The notes under the pieces: model-generated
What the model was told of the DNA's origin: nothing
What the model saw: the letters and a program-made list of their open reading frames with translations, nothing else
The model's database searches: none
DNA from: an uncultured Eubacteriales bacterium
GTDB lineage: Bacteria > Bacillota > Clostridia > Oscillospirales > UMGS1783
NCBI GenBank assembly: GCA_905209135.1
Contig: CAJLRT010000047.1
Coordinates: forward strand, 1-7,701
Length of the DNA stretch: 7,701 nt
Direction: 5' to 3'
Translations under genes and position numbers: made by a program
Part shown: positions 6,792 through 7,701 of the stretch, one piece after another
Layout: each line of letters begins with the position of its first letter
How positions within the stretch are numbered: position 1 is the stretch's first letter

Positions 6792-7454
6792 GTGCAGAAG
6801 GAGCATGAAAAAATCAACCAGGACAAAATCGTTCTCACCTGCGGGCATTGTTTCAACAGCACGGTGCACGAGGTTTTGAACGAGACGGTGGGCCGCCGGC
6901 TGTTCGAGGAGATGGACGGGGAGAAATACTATGAACCCTACAAGTTCGTCCTCCTGCAGTGCACGACCTGCAAATGCGTCTCCCTCTGCGGGGACTTTAT
7001 ATGGGCGGGCGATAAGCCGACGGAGGAGCTTCCGCTGCTGTATCCGTCGTTCGGCGAGCTGGACGAGGCGGTGCCGCAGAGCATCCGCGCGCTGTACAGG
7101 GAAATAAGCCCGATCCGGGACCGTGCGCCGAACGCCTTTGCAAACCAGATCCGGCTGTCGCTGGAACTGCTGTGCCGGGACAAGGGCGCCGCCGGCGGCA
7201 GTTTGTACGGCAAACTGGAGGACCTGTCTAACAAAGGCGTGTTTCCCGGCGGGCTTCTGCCCAAAATGGCGGACATCATCCGCAAAGTCGGCAACCTCGG
7301 CTCCCATGCCTCGGGCGTGCGGCTGGATATGTGGGACACGCGGCTTCTGGACGATATTTACCGGATGGTGCTGGACTACGCTTATGTCTATCCGCAGAAG
7401 CTGGCCGATTTGGAGCGGCGAATAGAATACAGCGAAAAAAACCGCAGCCTCTGA
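6792..7454 (+). CDS. Zinc-ribbon plus DUF4145 domain protein
   Basis: The 220-residue product has an N-terminal putative zinc site, CGHC (Cys17, Cys20) with CTTC (Cys57, Cys60); Cys62 and Cys66 follow closely. A C-terminal DUF4145-like helical domain (about residues 92-206) includes IRLSLELLCRDKG (120-132), KLEDLSNKGVFP (141-152) and the hallmark IRKVGNLGSH (163-172). DUF4145 occurs alone and fused to restriction and other defence proteins, and has been placed near the HEPN superfamily; the conserved Arg164 and His172 (R-x7-H) are where HEPN RNases keep catalytic residues, though the spacing differs from the usual R-x4-6-H. The GTG start (6792) has GGAG 6 bases upstream and AAGGAG 12 upstream; the nearby ATG at 6805 is out of frame. 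Composition is GC-rich like the core genes. The function is unknown: nucleic-acid-related or regulatory is a reasonable inference. Confidence 0.85.
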   Translation: MQKEHEKINQDKIVLTCGHCFNSTVHEVLNETVGRRLFEEMDGEKYYEPYKFVLLQCTTCKCVSLCGDFIWAGDKPTEELPLLYPSFGELDEAVPQSIRALYREISPIRDRAPNAFANQIRLSLELLCRDKGAAGGSLYGKLEDLSNKGVFPGGLLPKMADIIRKVGNLGSHASGVRLDMWDTRLLDDIYRMVLDYAYVYPQKLADLERRIEYSEKNRSL

Positions 7455-7483
7455 ACGGGGATACGCACCGCCTCTTTCACCTC

Positions 7484-7701
<218 letters not shown>

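Overview
The window looks like chromosome from a GC-rich Bacillota, most likely an uncultured clostridial (gut-type) bacterium. This rests on the gene order rsmD-coaD-coiled-coil protein, good AGGAGG-type Shine-Dalgarno sites, consensus sigma-A promoters, an intrinsic terminator and Firmicutes-like protein sequences. The taxonomic call is inference from content and no marker gene settles it.

Layout, left to right. The first 201 bases hold the start of a minus-strand sugar phosphate isomerase/epimerase. Its reading frame is interrupted near base 58, and the outermost ~58 bases instead encode, in another frame, a piece of the GlmS isomerase domain, so the left edge appears chimeric. Next is guaB (IMP dehydrogenase, minus strand). 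A compact divergent promoter region (about 1817-1883) has two back-to-back TTGAAA-17-TATAAT promoters; one drives guaB, the other a plus-strand operon of rsmD (16S rRNA methyltransferase), coaD (phosphopantetheine adenylyltransferase) and a small coiled-coil protein, closed by a strong terminator at 3456-3484.

The unusual part follows. At 3524-3763 lies an array of about 38 degenerate hexamers (YGYGCC), then a perfect 10-bp-stem hairpin, then a two-gene unit: a GNAT acetyltransferase and an RlmD/RlmCD-type 23S rRNA uracil methyltransferase. A visibly AT-rich stretch (about 6067-6790) carries a small gene resembling WapI-family immunity proteins, with no toxin gene in the window. GC-rich sequence returns with a zinc-ribbon plus DUF4145 protein, and 29 bases after its stop a second YGYGCC array begins and runs to the window end.

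Functionally the core genes are housekeeping: guanine nucleotide synthesis, coenzyme A synthesis and rRNA modification. The accessory signal lies in the two related hexamer arrays, which share a near-identical 28-bp left end, the same orientation relative to transcription and a restricted pattern of variation, and in the AT-rich insertion between the methyltransferase and DUF4145 genes. I do not recognise the arrays as a described repeat family; whether they are new needs a genome-wide search.
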